64,000 nt of DNA from Rhodoferax sediminis (GTDB taxonomy: Bacteria; Pseudomonadota; Gammaproteobacteria; Burkholderiales; Burkholderiaceae_C), in assembly GCF_006970865.1 (NCBI RefSeq), contig NZ_CP035503.1, positions 3,485,001 to 3,549,000 on the forward strand, read 5' to 3'. The translations under genes and the position numbers were made by a program. Position 1 is the stretch's first letter. Each line of letters begins with the position of its first letter. Shown piece after piece: positions 35,558 to 45,864 of this stretch. A model generated the notes under the pieces. That model saw only the letters and a list, made by a program, of their open reading frames with translations, was not told the DNA's origin and did not search any database.

Positions 35558-36754
35558 CTACACACGAGTTACCAAGCTGCCCTGGCACAGCGCCCTCAGC
35601 CGGTCCGTAATCTGCTGCATGGGCTTGCGCAAGCGCTCCAGCTCCGGGGTGATGTAGCCGGCAGTCACATCCTGCTTGTCAGGCGTGCTGTGATTCACCA
35701 GCATTTTGATGGCATAGGGCGAGATGTCCAAGGACTCCGCCACTGTGATGAACGTGTTGCGCAGGCCATGAATGGTGAACGAAACCCCAAAGTCCTCTCG
35801 TGGCTCCGATATGTGCCCCGTCTTGCCGTCGGCGGGAAATATCCAGGGCGAGTCAGCAAACACGGTTTTCGTCTGCTCGCAACCTTGCCGCCCTTTGAGC
35901 AGATCCAGTAGCAAGTCTGACAGAGGCAACTGGAAGGGCCGGCCGCTTTTGGGGGACGGTACAAGCAACGCCCGGTTGGCCCAGTCCACATCGCTCCATC
36001 GCACGCTGGCGGCGTTTTGGCGGCGCAGGCCCGTGAGCATCACAAACAGCAGGTAGTCACGCCGGACAGGGTTTGGCAGCGCCAGAACCTCACGGAACCA
36101 TGCGGCAAGATCAACACTCGGGATCGCGGCCTTACGGCGCTCCTCCGGGAACCAATCAACCGCGATGGTCGGGTTGACCCCAAGCTCTTCATGCACCTTC
36201 AAAGCGGAGTTGTAGGCCGCCCGGAAAACCCGAAAGGCGGTGTTGGCGGCATACGGGCCATGATCGATGCCGATTTTCTGGTGCCGATCGCGACAATCCT
36301 TGCGGGTGAATTCGATCAGTGGGCGCCCCAGCCAGTCGGACAAGTACTGCTCAGCCAAGTAGCGATAGTCATGAATCGTGCGCTCAGACCTGCGCTTGTT
36401 AGAGTCGAGATGCATCGTCAACGCCTCGCCAAAAGTCATGGACGCGGTTCGACGCTGTTCTTTCTCGCGGTTGGGGTTGATGCCCTTGGTCATTCGGATC
36501 AGAAGCTCCCGGGCCTCCTCCCGCGCCTGCGCGACTATATACACACCATACCGGCCAATCGTCACACGGACGGTCTTGCCGTTCATGTCGCGCTGTGTGA
36601 AGAAGGTCTTAGTCCTTGCGCCGACACACAAGCCAAAGCCCTTGAGTTCAGTGTCCAGGTACAGGCGCTGGCGTGGCACGCCGTCGATGACTAGTGGCTG
36701 CGCGTTGTCCACGGCAGTCTTGGTCAGCTTCACTGGTATGCTGGTTTTAGCCAT
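35558..36754 (-). CDS. int: Tyrosine-type integrase of the island
   Basis: A 398-aa phage/P4-like integrase. The N-terminal arm-binding domain (GFGLCVGARTKTFFTQRDMNGKTVRVTIGRYG) is of the DUF4102 type. A core-binding domain follows (TIHDYRYLAEQYLSDWLGRP). The catalytic domain has Arg I in LTGLRRQNAASVRWSDVDW, box II IHGLRNTFITVAESL (His/Arg with Asn in place of the usual His after the Arg) and the Tyr in DVTAGYIT. The gene lies 147 bases inside attR and reads inward. Its leader contains an imperfect repeat (gggtcctac...ggtagggtcc, 36780-36806) that could be arm-type sites. It appears intact. Confidence 0.93.
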   Translation of the reverse strand: MAKTSIPVKLTKTAVDNAQPLVIDGVPRQRLYLDTELKGFGLCVGARTKTFFTQRDMNGKTVRVTIGRYGVYIVAQAREEARELLIRMTKGINPNREKEQRRTASMTFGEALTMHLDSNKRRSERTIHDYRYLAEQYLSDWLGRPLIEFTRKDCRDRHQKIGIDHGPYAANTAFRVFRAAYNSALKVHEELGVNPTIAVDWFPEERRKAAIPSVDLAAWFREVLALPNPVRRDYLLFVMLTGLRRQNAASVRWSDVDWANRALLVPSPKSGRPFQLPLSDLLLDLLKGRQGCEQTKTVFADSPWIFPADGKTGHISEPREDFGVSFTIHGLRNTFITVAESLDISPYAIKMLVNHSTPDKQDVTAGYITPELERLRKPMQQITDRLRALCQGSLVTRV

Positions 36755-36900
36755 CGCATCCTAATAAGATAATAGAAAGGGTCCTACTTAGGATCAGGTA
36801 GGGTCCCCTTCTAACTTCTAGCCGCTATTTTCTACTAAAATAAACGAAAAGAAAACCTTATTAAAACGCAGCGACCCCTTGTTGAAGAATGACAATCCTA

Positions 36901-36946
36901 ATTCGTAATGAGAAGGTCGGGTGTTCGATTCATCTCTCCGGCACCA
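36901..36946 (+). repeat. attR: copy of the 3' end of tRNA-Thr
   Basis: Exact 46-bp match to 17470-17515, lacking the 5' half of the tRNA. It defines the right end of the island. Confidence 0.95.
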
Positions 36947-36954
36947 GACATTGA

Positions 36955-36989
36955 CAAGGGTTAGCAGAATCAAACCTGCTAACCCTTTG
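36955..36989. terminator. Terminator just outside attR, presumably the original tRNA-Thr terminator
   Basis: Stem aagggttagcagg...cctgctaaccctt with an aatcaaa loop followed by tgtctttt. It stands nine bases after the copied CCA. Before integration it would have followed the intact tRNA gene. Confidence 0.8.
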
Positions 36990-37032
36990 TCTTTTCTGCC
37001 TGCCTTGTCAAATCGCATGAAAATCATCCCTC

Positions 37033-38262
37033 ATGAATCCTGATGCCCAGCAACTCTGGCGCGCACCGCGCTGGGCTTTGGCGATTTTGCTGGCCGTGCT
37101 GGGCATGCTGGGACCGTTCTCCATCGACACCTACATCCCTGCGTTCTCCGGCATCGCACAATCACTAGGCGCGACGCCGGTCGAGATGCAGCAGACGCTG
37201 TCGGCCTATCTGTTCGGCTATGCCTTCATGAACCTGTTTCACGGGGCGCTGGCCGACAGCTTTGGCCGCCGCCCCGTGGTGCTGTGGGGCCTGGCCGCGT
37301 TCACGCTCGCCTCGGTCGGTTGCGCGCTGTCGCAAAGCATCGGCCATCTGGTTTTTTTCCGGGCCGTGCAGGGCCTGTCCACCGGGGCCGGCATCGTGGT
37401 CTCGCGCGCGGTGATTCGCGACATGTTCCCGCCCGCGCAGGCCCAGCAGGTCATGAGCCAGGTCACCATCTACTTCGGCGTGGCGCCGGCAATTGCCCCC
37501 ATCGTGGGCGGCTGGCTGTTCGTGCACACCGGCTGGCACAGCATCTTCTGGTTCCTCGTCGCGGTGGGCGTCATGCTGTGGATCGCCAATTTCAAGCTGC
37601 TGCCCGAGACACTGCACGTCACCCAGCGCCAACCGTTCAACGTCCGGCACCTGATGCGCGGCTACTGGCAGCTCGGCAGCAGCCCGAGCTTTTTGCTGTT
37701 GGCGCTGGCCAGCGGCGTGCCGTTCAACGGCATGTTTTTGTACGTGCTGGCGGCGCCGGTCTTCCTGGGCACGCATCTGGCGCTGGCGCCGACCGAGTTC
37801 TTCTGGTTCTTTGTGCTCAACATCGGCGGCATCATGCTGGGGGCCTGGCTCAGCGGGCGCCTGGCCGGCAAGATCGCGCCCAAGCAGCAAATCCGTCACG
37901 GCTTCGTGATCATGCTGGTGATCGCCGTGGTCAACCTCGCGGCCAACATGCTGTTCAAGGCCAACGCGTCCTGGGCCATTTTTCCGATTGCCGTGTTTGC
38001 GTTCGGCTGGGCCCTGATGGTGCCGGTGGTGACCCTGCTGGTGCTCGACCTGTACCCCGAACGGCGCGGCATGGCGTCGTCGCTGCAGGCCTTTGTCGGC
38101 TCCACCGCCAACGGCATCGTGGCCGGCGTGATCGCGCCGCTCGTGATGCACTCCACCGTGGCGCTGGCGGCCGCGTCACTCTTGATGATGTGCGTCGGGC
38201 TGGTGGCGTGGATCTATCTGCACCACCGCTGGCCCGAGATTGGCAGGACCGCGGCAAATTGA
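37033..38262 (+). CDS. Bcr/CflA-family multidrug efflux MFS transporter
   Basis: A 409-aa inner-membrane protein with twelve predicted helices. The start LLAVLGMLGPFSIDTYIPAFSGIAQSLG with the Asp in helix 1 and the MFS loop GALADSFGRRPVVLWGL are typical of the DHA1 Bcr/CflA group, as are RAVQGLSTGAGIVVSRAVIRDMFPPAQAQQVMSQ and the antiporter motif PIVGGWL. It probably expels drugs or small metabolites by proton antiport. First core gene right of the island. Confidence 0.92.
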   Translation: MNPDAQQLWRAPRWALAILLAVLGMLGPFSIDTYIPAFSGIAQSLGATPVEMQQTLSAYLFGYAFMNLFHGALADSFGRRPVVLWGLAAFTLASVGCALSQSIGHLVFFRAVQGLSTGAGIVVSRAVIRDMFPPAQAQQVMSQVTIYFGVAPAIAPIVGGWLFVHTGWHSIFWFLVAVGVMLWIANFKLLPETLHVTQRQPFNVRHLMRGYWQLGSSPSFLLLALASGVPFNGMFLYVLAAPVFLGTHLALAPTEFFWFFVLNIGGIMLGAWLSGRLAGKIAPKQQIRHGFVIMLVIAVVNLAANMLFKANASWAIFPIAVFAFGWALMVPVVTLLVLDLYPERRGMASSLQAFVGSTANGIVAGVIAPLVMHSTVALAAASLLMMCVGLVAWIYLHHRWPEIGRTAAN

Positions 38263-38306
38263 TGATCTGCCCGTTTGTCACCCTCCCGCAAGTGGCAGCC
38301 ATTTCT

Positions 38307-39113
38307 TCAGGCGTGCCCCGCTGCCCGATAAGCCAACCATCCAGCCCACTCATGCAGCGCCAACTGCCAGCGCCACAGACTCTTGGCCATTGAATATTCG
38401 GTCCACGGCGTGCGGGTCCCGGTGCGATAGTCCACGGGGTAGGGTGTCACGTTCCAGCCGGCGGCATGGAACGTGGCCAGCGCGCGCGGCATGTGCCAGG
38501 CGGAGGTGACCAGCAGCCAAGGCCGGGTCTTGTCGACGTCCGGCAGGACTGCGCTCAGCACGGCATTTTCATAGGTGGTGCGCGAGGCGGCCTCGAACTG
38601 CATGCGTTGCGTGGGCACGCCCAGGTTTTCAAAAAACTCACGGGCCTGCACCGCCTCGGGCTCGCCGGTGGTGTGGAATTCGCCCTCCCCGCCCGTGAAC
38701 AGCAGGCGCAATTGCGGGTGCTGGCGCATCAGCACCACCGACGCGGTCATGCGTTCGGCAGCATCGTTCAGCGCCACCTGGCCGTTGCCTGCGCGTACCC
38801 AGGCCGGCTCCAGCGCACCGCCCAGCACCACGATGCCGGCGTAGTGTTGCCATTCAGGCGCTGATGGCACAGCAGTCCAAGCCGGCGGCGGGCACTGCGC
38901 CTCCAGGCCGCGCAGCAAGGCATCGGGCAACGGCCGCCAGCCAAGCAATACCAGCAGAGCGAGCGACGTCCAACCCAGCGCCAAGCCCAGGACACGTTTG
39001 CGCGGAATGCACAAAAGGGCTACAGCAAATAGCGCTGCAACCCAAGCCAGCGGCTGCGTGGCGAAAGACAGGAATTTGGAGATGTAGAACATCGAGGGAT
39101 TCAGCACGGACAT
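38307..39113 (-). CDS. YdcF/ElyC-family (DUF218) membrane protein
   Basis: A 268-aa protein with two N-terminal membrane helices (LSFATQPLAWVAALFAVALL and VLGLALGWTSLALLVLLGW) and a DUF218 domain. GIVVLGGALEP opens the domain; RLLFTGGEGEF, DKTRPWLLVTSAWHMPRALATFHAAGWNVTPYPVDYRT is the conserved active-site-like block. ElyC in E. coli acts in undecaprenyl-phosphate/envelope metabolism. The reaction is not defined. A short agggctacagcaaatagcgctg stretch near 39010 may be another translated repeat. Confidence 0.85.
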   Translation of the reverse strand: MSVLNPSMFYISKFLSFATQPLAWVAALFAVALLCIPRKRVLGLALGWTSLALLVLLGWRPLPDALLRGLEAQCPPPAWTAVPSAPEWQHYAGIVVLGGALEPAWVRAGNGQVALNDAAERMTASVVLMRQHPQLRLLFTGGEGEFHTTGEPEAVQAREFFENLGVPTQRMQFEAASRTTYENAVLSAVLPDVDKTRPWLLVTSAWHMPRALATFHAAGWNVTPYPVDYRTGTRTPWTEYSMAKSLWRWQLALHEWAGWLAYRAAGHA

Positions 39114-39332
39114 GAAAAGCCGTTATTGCAGATTCTGCTTCGAATCCCCAGCGGTTGATTCACCATTTCTGGCTTAACCGGCAATTCTCGGCCTTGATTC
39201 ACAAAATCACGAGATCAAACCGGGCTTGATTCAGCATTCAAGAATTATGGGGCCCGCCTGTAGCGCCGATTCGGTGAAGCCAATTGGAACTCGATCCAAA
39301 GCTAACTCCACCTTCATGGAATCAATGCAGAA

Positions 39333-39623
39333 TCACCCAATCACAAACTTCGCCCGATCCTGGCCCTGAATCCACTTGGGCGGCTTGCCGCGCCCGGTCC
39401 AGGTGTCGCCGGTGGTGGGGTTGCGGTACTTGGCGGCCACTTTGACATGCACAGAACTGGTGCGCGTCTTGCCCGAAGGGAAAACATCTTGTGCGGTCAA
39501 GCCGAATTCGGCAACCAGGCCACGGACCTGCGCCACGGCCTGGGCAATTTCACGCTGGCGGGCATCCTTGATTTGCTGTTCCAGGACTTCGCGCTGTTTC
39601 AGGAGTTCTTTGTAGGTGGACAT
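39333..39623 (-). CDS. H-NS-family DNA-binding protein
   Basis: A 96-aa nucleoid protein of the short betaproteobacterial H-NS type. The N-terminal coiled-coil oligomerisation segment (YKELLKQREVLEQQIKDARQREIAQAVAQV) is followed by the C-terminal DNA-binding core KYRNPTTGDTWTGRGKPPKWI, in which TGRGKPPKW is the AT-hook-like minor-groove binding loop. It silences AT-rich genes. The 219 bases upstream of its 3' neighbour (39114-39332) contain three cttgattca words but no gene. Confidence 0.93.
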   Translation of the reverse strand: MSTYKELLKQREVLEQQIKDARQREIAQAVAQVRGLVAEFGLTAQDVFPSGKTRTSSVHVKVAAKYRNPTTGDTWTGRGKPPKWIQGQDRAKFVIG

Positions 39624-39740
39624 GGATTATCTTTTCCAATAAAAGTGAAGTTTCGGTTTGATTAAATCGGCGTTCGATATTATCTGAAAATGAAGTGGGT
39701 TTTGGGGTTTTCGGAGAATGGGGATTATCTTGATTTGCCA

Positions 39741-39856
39741 TTCCCGGCCCCCAAGTCGTCATTCCCGGCTTGACCGGGAATCCACCATAGTGGGTCTGCG
39801 GCGGTGGATTCCTGCCTGCGCGGGAATGACAAATCGAACGCGGGAATGACAGAAGA
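39741..39856. repeat. Palindromic cgggaatgac repeat cluster
   Basis: Contains gtcattcccggcttgaccgggaatccac, a spacer, then gtggattcctgcctgcgcgggaatgac and one more cgggaatgac. The two halves are inverted copies of each other and each half is itself palindromic. Between H-NS and the CorC-like gene. Confidence 0.85.
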
Positions 39857-39859
39857 AAA

Positions 39860-41158
39860 TCAATGCTCGGCAGGTATTTCCGTGGCCAGCACTTTATCAA
39901 TCCGCTTGCCATCCAGATCCACCACTTCAAACACCCAGCCGGCGCATTCGATGCGCTCGCCGGTCTCGGGCAGACGGCCCGAGACCGACATCAGCAGCCC
40001 GGCGACGGTGTTGTAGCGGCCGCGGTCTTCTTCGGGCAGTTCGCGGATGTCGAGCCGGATTTTCAGCTCGCCCACCGGCATCAGGCCATCGAGCAGCCAG
40101 GAGCCGTCTTCGCGCAGTGTGGCCCAGGCGTCGGCCTGGGCACCGGGCTGCAGCTCGCCGGTGATGGCCTCGAGCAGGTCGCGCGGGGTCATCAGCCCCT
40201 GCACCACGCCGTATTCGTCGACCACGAAGATCATGCGGCCCGACTTGGCGCGAAACTGCTCCAGCAGCTCCATGCCGCTCAGGGTTTCGGGCAGAAAGGC
40301 AGCCGGCTGGGCGTGCGATTCAATGGTGCCCGGCGCGTCGGGGCCGAGTTCGAGCAGCCGCCCCACGCTGATGATGCCCACCACATGGTCCAGCGAACCG
40401 CGGCACACGGGATACCAGGAATGCGAGCCTTTTTCGCCTCCAGACCCCACCAGTCTTAGGCTTTGTACTACGGTATTTGTAGCATCAAGCCACTCCACAT
40501 CAGTGCGCGGCACCATCAGCGAGGTCAGGGGGCGATCGTCCAGGCGGAACACGTTTTGCACCATCTGGTGCTCGTGCTCCTCGATCACGCCGGCGTCCAG
40601 GCCTTCCTCCAGGCTGGCCGCGATTTCTTCCTCGGTCACGGACCGGGCTGCGGCGTTGTCCACGCGCAGCAGCTTGAGCACGGTTTGCGTGCTGACGGAC
40701 AGCAGCCGCACAAACGGCTTGCCCGCCGAGGCCACCCAGGTCATGGGGCGCGAGACCCAGCGCGCCACCGCTTCGGGATAGAGCTGGCCGATACGCTTGG
40801 GCACGAGCTCGCCGAACACGATGGTGACATAGGTGATGATGGCGACCACCAGGGCTGTGGCGCTGATGTCGGCCACGCGCACGGAGACGCCAAAGGTCTG
40901 GATCCAGACCGAGACGCCCGCGCTGAACGCCGCCTCGCCAATAATGCCGTTGAGCATGCCGATCGAGGTGATGCCGACCTGCACCGACGACAAAAACTGC
41001 GTCGGGTTGTCCAGCAGGGCCAGCGCGGCCTGGGCGCCCTTGTCGCCGCCCTCGGCCATGACACCGAGCCGTGCCTTGCGGCTGGACGCCAGCGCCAGCT
41101 CGGACATGGCAAACACGCCGTTGAGCAGGGTCAACAGCGCGATCAGCAGGAAATCCAT
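39860..41158 (-). CDS. CNNM/CorC-HlyC-type transporter protein (hemolysin family)
   Basis: A 432-aa membrane protein: a DUF21/CNNM domain with about four membrane segments (LLIALLTLLNGVFAMSELALASSRKARL at the start, FGELVPKRIGQLYPEAVA), two CBS domains (MVPRTDVEWLD, MIFVVDEYGVVQGLMTPRDLLEAITGEL) and a CorC/HlyC C-terminal domain. Family members move or sense Mg2+/Co2+. The first CBS domain carries a foreign stretch (NTVVQSLRLVGSGGEKGSH, about residues 227-245) before SWYPVCRGSLD, encoded by a dispersed repeat at 40434-40490. Confidence 0.92.
   Translation of the reverse strand: MDFLLIALLTLLNGVFAMSELALASSRKARLGVMAEGGDKGAQAALALLDNPTQFLSSVQVGITSIGMLNGIIGEAAFSAGVSVWIQTFGVSVRVADISATALVVAIITYVTIVFGELVPKRIGQLYPEAVARWVSRPMTWVASAGKPFVRLLSVSTQTVLKLLRVDNAAARSVTEEEIAASLEEGLDAGVIEEHEHQMVQNVFRLDDRPLTSLMVPRTDVEWLDATNTVVQSLRLVGSGGEKGSHSWYPVCRGSLDHVVGIISVGRLLELGPDAPGTIESHAQPAAFLPETLSGMELLEQFRAKSGRMIFVVDEYGVVQGLMTPRDLLEAITGELQPGAQADAWATLREDGSWLLDGLMPVGELKIRLDIRELPEEDRGRYNTVAGLLMSVSGRLPETGERIECAGWVFEVVDLDGKRIDKVLATEIPAEH
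40434..40490. repeat. Repeat translated inside the CorC-like gene
   Basis: ttttcgcctccagaccccaccagtcttaggctttgtactacggtatttgtagcatcaagcc does not fit the CBS domain it is in and has the form of Comamonadaceae dispersed elements (agctacnnnnnnnnatagc ends). It keeps the frame. Confidence 0.5.
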
Positions 41159-41182
41159 GAATCAGGGGAGAGAATCGACACC

Positions 41183-42040
41183 ATGGCACTTTACTTGATT
41201 GGCGATGTGCAGGGCTGCGACCGTGCGCTGCAGCGGCTGTTGGACAAAATTGATTTCTCGCCGAGCCGCGACACCCTGTACCAGCTGGGCGACCTGGTGA
41301 ATCGCGGCCCCGACTCGCTGGGCGTGCTGCGTCGCATGGTGCGCTTCGGCGACGCGGCGCGCTGCCTGCTGGGCAACCATGACCTGCACCTGCTGGCCGT
41401 GGCCCATGGTGTGCACAAGCCGCACCGCAATGACACGCTGGGCGGCGTGCTGGATGCGCCCGATCGCGCTGCCCTGCTCGACTGGCTGCGCCAGCAGCGC
41501 CTGGCGATGCTGGAAACGGTAGCCGGTCAACCCCTTTTAATGGTCCACGCCGGCGTCCTTCCTGCATGGAATGCTACTGAAACAATAGCGTTGGCGGCGG
41601 AGGTGGAAGCGGTGTTGCGCGGGGATGGGCTGGGCGAGTTTTTGCCGCAGATGTATGGCAACGAGCCCGCGCAGTGGAGCGATGCCCTCGCCGGCGCGGC
41701 TCGGCTGCGCGTGATCGTCAATGTGCTTACGCGCCTGCGCTTTTGCACGCCCGAGGGCGCCATGGAGTTCGCCACCAAGGAAGGCGCCGGGGCCGCGCCC
41801 GCGGGTTACCTACCCTGGTTCGATGTGCCGGGCCGGCAGACGGCCGATGTGACGGTCGCCTTCGGCCACTGGTCCACGCTGGGCGTGCTGGCGCGGCGCG
41901 ATGTGCTGTCGCTGGACACGGGCTGCGTGTGGGGTGGGTGCCTGAGTGCGCTGCGGTTGGATACGGGCACCGCGCCAGGTCAGCGCGTCAGGGGCGAGCT
42001 GATTCAGATCAAGTGCGCACAGGCGCAGGCGCCGGGGTGA
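41183..42040 (+). CDS. apaH: Symmetrical bis(5'-nucleosyl)-tetraphosphatase
   Basis: A 285-aa metallophosphatase that splits Ap4A to two ADP. The start MALYLIGDVQGCDRALQRLLDKIDF at ATG 41183 fits the family; the frame is open upstream. Metal motifs are GDVQGC, GDLVNRGPDSLGVLR, LLGNHDLHLL and FGHWSTLG. PEGAMEFATKEG is typical of ApaH. E. coli ApaH has 280 aa. Divergent from the CorC-like gene. Confidence 0.96.
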   Translation: MALYLIGDVQGCDRALQRLLDKIDFSPSRDTLYQLGDLVNRGPDSLGVLRRMVRFGDAARCLLGNHDLHLLAVAHGVHKPHRNDTLGGVLDAPDRAALLDWLRQQRLAMLETVAGQPLLMVHAGVLPAWNATETIALAAEVEAVLRGDGLGEFLPQMYGNEPAQWSDALAGAARLRVIVNVLTRLRFCTPEGAMEFATKEGAGAAPAGYLPWFDVPGRQTADVTVAFGHWSTLGVLARRDVLSLDTGCVWGGCLSALRLDTGTAPGQRVRGELIQIKCAQAQAPG

Positions 42041-42077
42041 GAGTCGCGGGGGTGGTCTCCGCTTGTCCTCCCGGCCC

Positions 42078-42245
42078 TTTCTTTGTCATTCCCGGCTCGA
42101 CCGGGAATCCACCGTGGTGATCCGCGAGGGTGGATTCCCGCCTGCGCGGGAATGACAAATGGGGCGCGGGAATGACAAAAATGGTTATTGAAACACCCTA
42201 GAAACACCCCTTCGATGTCATTCCCGCGCAGGCGGGAATCCACGG
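42078..42245. repeat. Palindromic cgggaatgac repeat cluster
   Basis: Alternating gtcattcccg...cgggaatcca and tggattcccgcctgcgcgggaatgac units with three further partial copies, between apaH and the GIY-YIG gene. Confidence 0.85.
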
Positions 42246-42249
42246 CCAC

Positions 42250-42537
42250 TTAACCCAGCAAACCCGGATAAAGGTCAGCCCAGCGCGGGTTGTCTTTTTC
42301 AATCAGCGAGATTTTCCAGGCTCGCTTCCATTTTTTGATCTGCTTTTCCCGCCGAATCGCCGATTCGATGGATTCGGACGACTCCCACCAGACCAGGGTG
42401 TGAACGCCGTAGCGCTTGGTGAACCCTTCGGCCAGGTCGTTCTTGTGCTCATGCACGCGGCGAATCAGGTCGTTGGTCACGCCGACGTACAGCGTGCCGT
42501 GGGGTTGGCTGGCCAGCAGGTAGGTGTAGTACGACAT
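42250..42537 (-). CDS. GIY-YIG nuclease-family protein (YhbQ/UPF0213-like)
   Basis: A 95-aa protein starting at ATG 42537. The GIY-YIG module shows as YYTYLLASQPHGTLYVGVTNDLIRRVHEHKNDLAEGFTKRYGVHTLVWWE, with the two Tyr-containing strands, the catalytic Arg (RRVHEHK) and the later Glu. It is flanked on both sides by cgggaatgac repeats. Function unknown; single-domain members are suspected DNA-repair or mobile nucleases. Confidence 0.9.
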   Translation of the reverse strand: MSYYTYLLASQPHGTLYVGVTNDLIRRVHEHKNDLAEGFTKRYGVHTLVWWESSESIESAIRREKQIKKWKRAWKISLIEKDNPRWADLYPGLLG

Positions 42538-42579
42538 CAGGTGTTGTAGACAACTGCCATGGATTCCCGACTCCGTCCC

Positions 42580-42722
42580 TGTCATTCCCGGCTTGACCGG
42601 GAATCCACCGTAGTGCTCTGCGGCGGTGGATTCCCGCCTGCGCGGGAATGACACAAATAGGGTCCGGGAAGGGCACAAATAGGATCCGGGAAGGACACAA
42701 ATGGGGTGCGGGAATGACGCAC
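42580..42722. repeat. cgggaatgac palindrome followed by a 22-nt tandem repeat
   Basis: 42580-42655 is a complete inverted pair of the family. It is followed by about three tandem units of the form cgggaa(t/g)g(a/g)cacaaatagg(g/a)t(c/g), at roughly 42643-42712, that decay from unit to unit. No gene between 42538 and 42780. Confidence 0.8.
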
Positions 42723-42780
42723 AGGCGGGACCGGCCGGCAGGAATAACAAACGGTGCGGGCCACGTAGCCCGCACTCTTA

Positions 42781-44217
<1,437 letters not shown>

Positions 44218-44277
44218 TTAGCTCTTCATTATCGCATTTGGCGATAAAAAGAGCCGATTCCCCGCCGACGCCGCCCG

Positions 44278-45153
44278 TTACAGGCTGCGCGCGCTGAACG
44301 TATCGCAGTCTTTCACGCTGCCGCCTTGCAGCCCGGCATTGAACCAGTGCGTGCGCTGCGCGCTGGTGCCGTGGGTGAAGCTCTCGGGCACCACATGGCC
44401 GGTGGCTGCTTTTTGCAGGGCATCGTCGCCGATCCTGGCCGCGGCGTTCATGGCGGATTCGATGTCGCCGTTTTCCAGGATCTGCCGCGAGGTCTGCGCG
44501 TGGTTGGCCCAGACGCCGGCAAAGCAGTCGGCCTGCAGCTCCAGCCGTACGCTTAGCGCATTCGACCGGGCCTGGCTCGCGTGGCTGCGCAGCTCGTCCA
44601 CCTTGGCGCTGATGCCCAGCAGGTTCTGCACGTGGTGGCCGACCTCGTGCGCGATCACATACGCCTGCGCGAATTCGCCGGGCGCGCCGAGCTGGTTTTT
44701 CAAGGTCTGGTAGAAGTCCAGGTCGATATACACCTTGCGATCCACGGGGCAGTAAAACGGGCCCATGGCCGATTCGCCCTGGCCGCAGGCGGTGGGCGTC
44801 GCGCCACGAAACAGCACGAGTTTGGGGTCGGTGTAGGTGCCGCCGGCCTTGGCAAAAATGTCGGTCCAGACGTCTTCGGTATCGGCCAGCACGGTGGAGA
44901 CGAACTTCGCCATGCGGTCGTCGGCCGGTGGCGCGTGGGCGGGCGCCTGCTGGGTTTGCGTCACGGGAGCGCCGCCACCACTGAGCAGGCTCAGCACCGT
45001 CATCGGGCTGATGCCGAAGAAGTACGACGCGACCAGCGCGATCACGATGGAGCCAATGCCGATGTGCCGACCGCCCAGGCCGCCGCCACCGCCGCCACCG
45101 TCATCCCGGCGGTCTTCCACGTTGTCCGATTCGCGGTTGCCTTCCCACTTCAT
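44278..45153 (-). CDS. ypfJ: Neutral zinc metallopeptidase (YpfJ)
   Basis: A 291-aa protein with start ATG 45153. The N-terminus [29 protein letters not shown] is diagnostic, then one membrane helix ([18 protein letters not shown]). The putative zinc motif is [30 protein letters not shown] and [24 protein letters not shown] complete the family pattern. Confidence 0.95.
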   Translation of the reverse strand: MKWEGNRESDNVEDRRDDGGGGGGGLGGRHIGIGSIVIALVASYFFGISPMTVLSLLSGGGAPVTQTQQAPAHAPPADDRMAKFVSTVLADTEDVWTDIFAKAGGTYTDPKLVLFRGATPTACGQGESAMGPFYCPVDRKVYIDLDFYQTLKNQLGAPGEFAQAYVIAHEVGHHVQNLLGISAKVDELRSHASQARSNALSVRLELQADCFAGVWANHAQTSRQILENGDIESAMNAAARIGDDALQKAATGHVVPESFTHGTSAQRTHWFNAGLQGGSVKDCDTFSARSL

Positions 45154-45204
45154 GCCTGGCTCCTGTGATGTGATGCGCAGCGTATCCTGCGCTACAGTGC
45201 CAGC

Positions 45205-45864
45205 ATGGTAACCGCCCAACGCCCGCCACCCACCGTGCTGCTGACAGGGTTCGACGCCTTTGGCGGCGAGCGCCTCAACCCGAGCTGGCTGGCCGTGCAG
45301 GCGCTGCACGGGCACCAGGTGACCGGGCACCGCGTCATCGCGGCCCGGTTGCCGACCGTGTTTGACGAGTCGCTGCACGTGCTGCGCGGTCTGCTCAAAC
45401 AGTACCGGCCCGCGCTCGTGATCTGCGTGGGCCAGGCCGGCGGGCGCAGCGCCCTGTCGCTGGAGCGCGTGGCCATCAACGTCAACGATGCGCGCATTGC
45501 CGACAATGCCGCGGCGCAACCGGTGGATACGCCGGTCATTGCGGACGGGCCGGCCGCGTATTTCACCACCCTGCCGATCAAGGCCATGCTGGCGGCACTG
45601 CGGCAGGCCGGCGTGGCGGTGGAAGTGTCGCAAACCGCGGGCACCTTTGTCTGCAACCATGTGTTCTACGGCCTGATGCACCTGCTGGCCACGCAGCGCG
45701 GCTGCAAGCGCACGCGCGGTGGCTTCATTCATGTGCCCTATTTGCCCGAGCAGGGCGCGCCCGCCATGACGCTGGACGACATGGTGCACGGCCTGCGGCT
45801 GGCGCTGCGCTGCGCGCTGACGACGCAACGCGATATCGTGCAGGGCGCGGGTGCGGTGAGCTGA
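45205..45864 (+). CDS. pcp: Pyroglutamyl-peptidase I (pyrrolidone-carboxylate peptidase)
   Basis: A 219-aa C15 cysteine peptidase that removes N-terminal pyroglutamate. [24 protein letters not shown] starts it; the catalytic Cys is in [15 protein letters not shown], the Glu in the [18 protein letters not shown] stretch, and the His in [12 protein letters not shown]. It overlaps the following gene by one base. Confidence 0.94.
   Translation: MVTAQRPPPTVLLTGFDAFGGERLNPSWLAVQALHGHQVTGHRVIAARLPTVFDESLHVLRGLLKQYRPALVICVGQAGGRSALSLERVAINVNDARIADNAAAQPVDTPVIADGPAAYFTTLPIKAMLAALRQAGVAVEVSQTAGTFVCNHVFYGLMHLLATQRGCKRTRGGFIHVPYLPEQGAPAMTLDDMVHGLRLALRCALTTQRDIVQGAGAVS

Larger units (their letters stand above)
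17470..36946. mobile_element. Genomic island integrated in tRNA-Thr
   Basis: The island is bounded by an exact 46-bp direct repeat of the tRNA-Thr 3' end. A tyrosine integrase gene lies just inside the right boundary, and the region carries accessory content (AbiV cassette, decayed recombinase and transposase pieces, catabolic genes). Flanking genes (fbp on the left, Bcr/CflA transporter on the right) are typical core genes of another codon style. The length between identical points of the repeats is 19,431 bp. No conjugation or replication genes are seen, so it is an integrative element that would need help to transfer. Confidence 0.93.

Noticed and set aside
41570-41595. gctactgaaacaatagcgttgg inside apaH as another dispersed repeat
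   Set aside because: The resemblance to the element near 1230 covers only about 20 bases and the encoded residues fit ApaH, so coincidence is likely.
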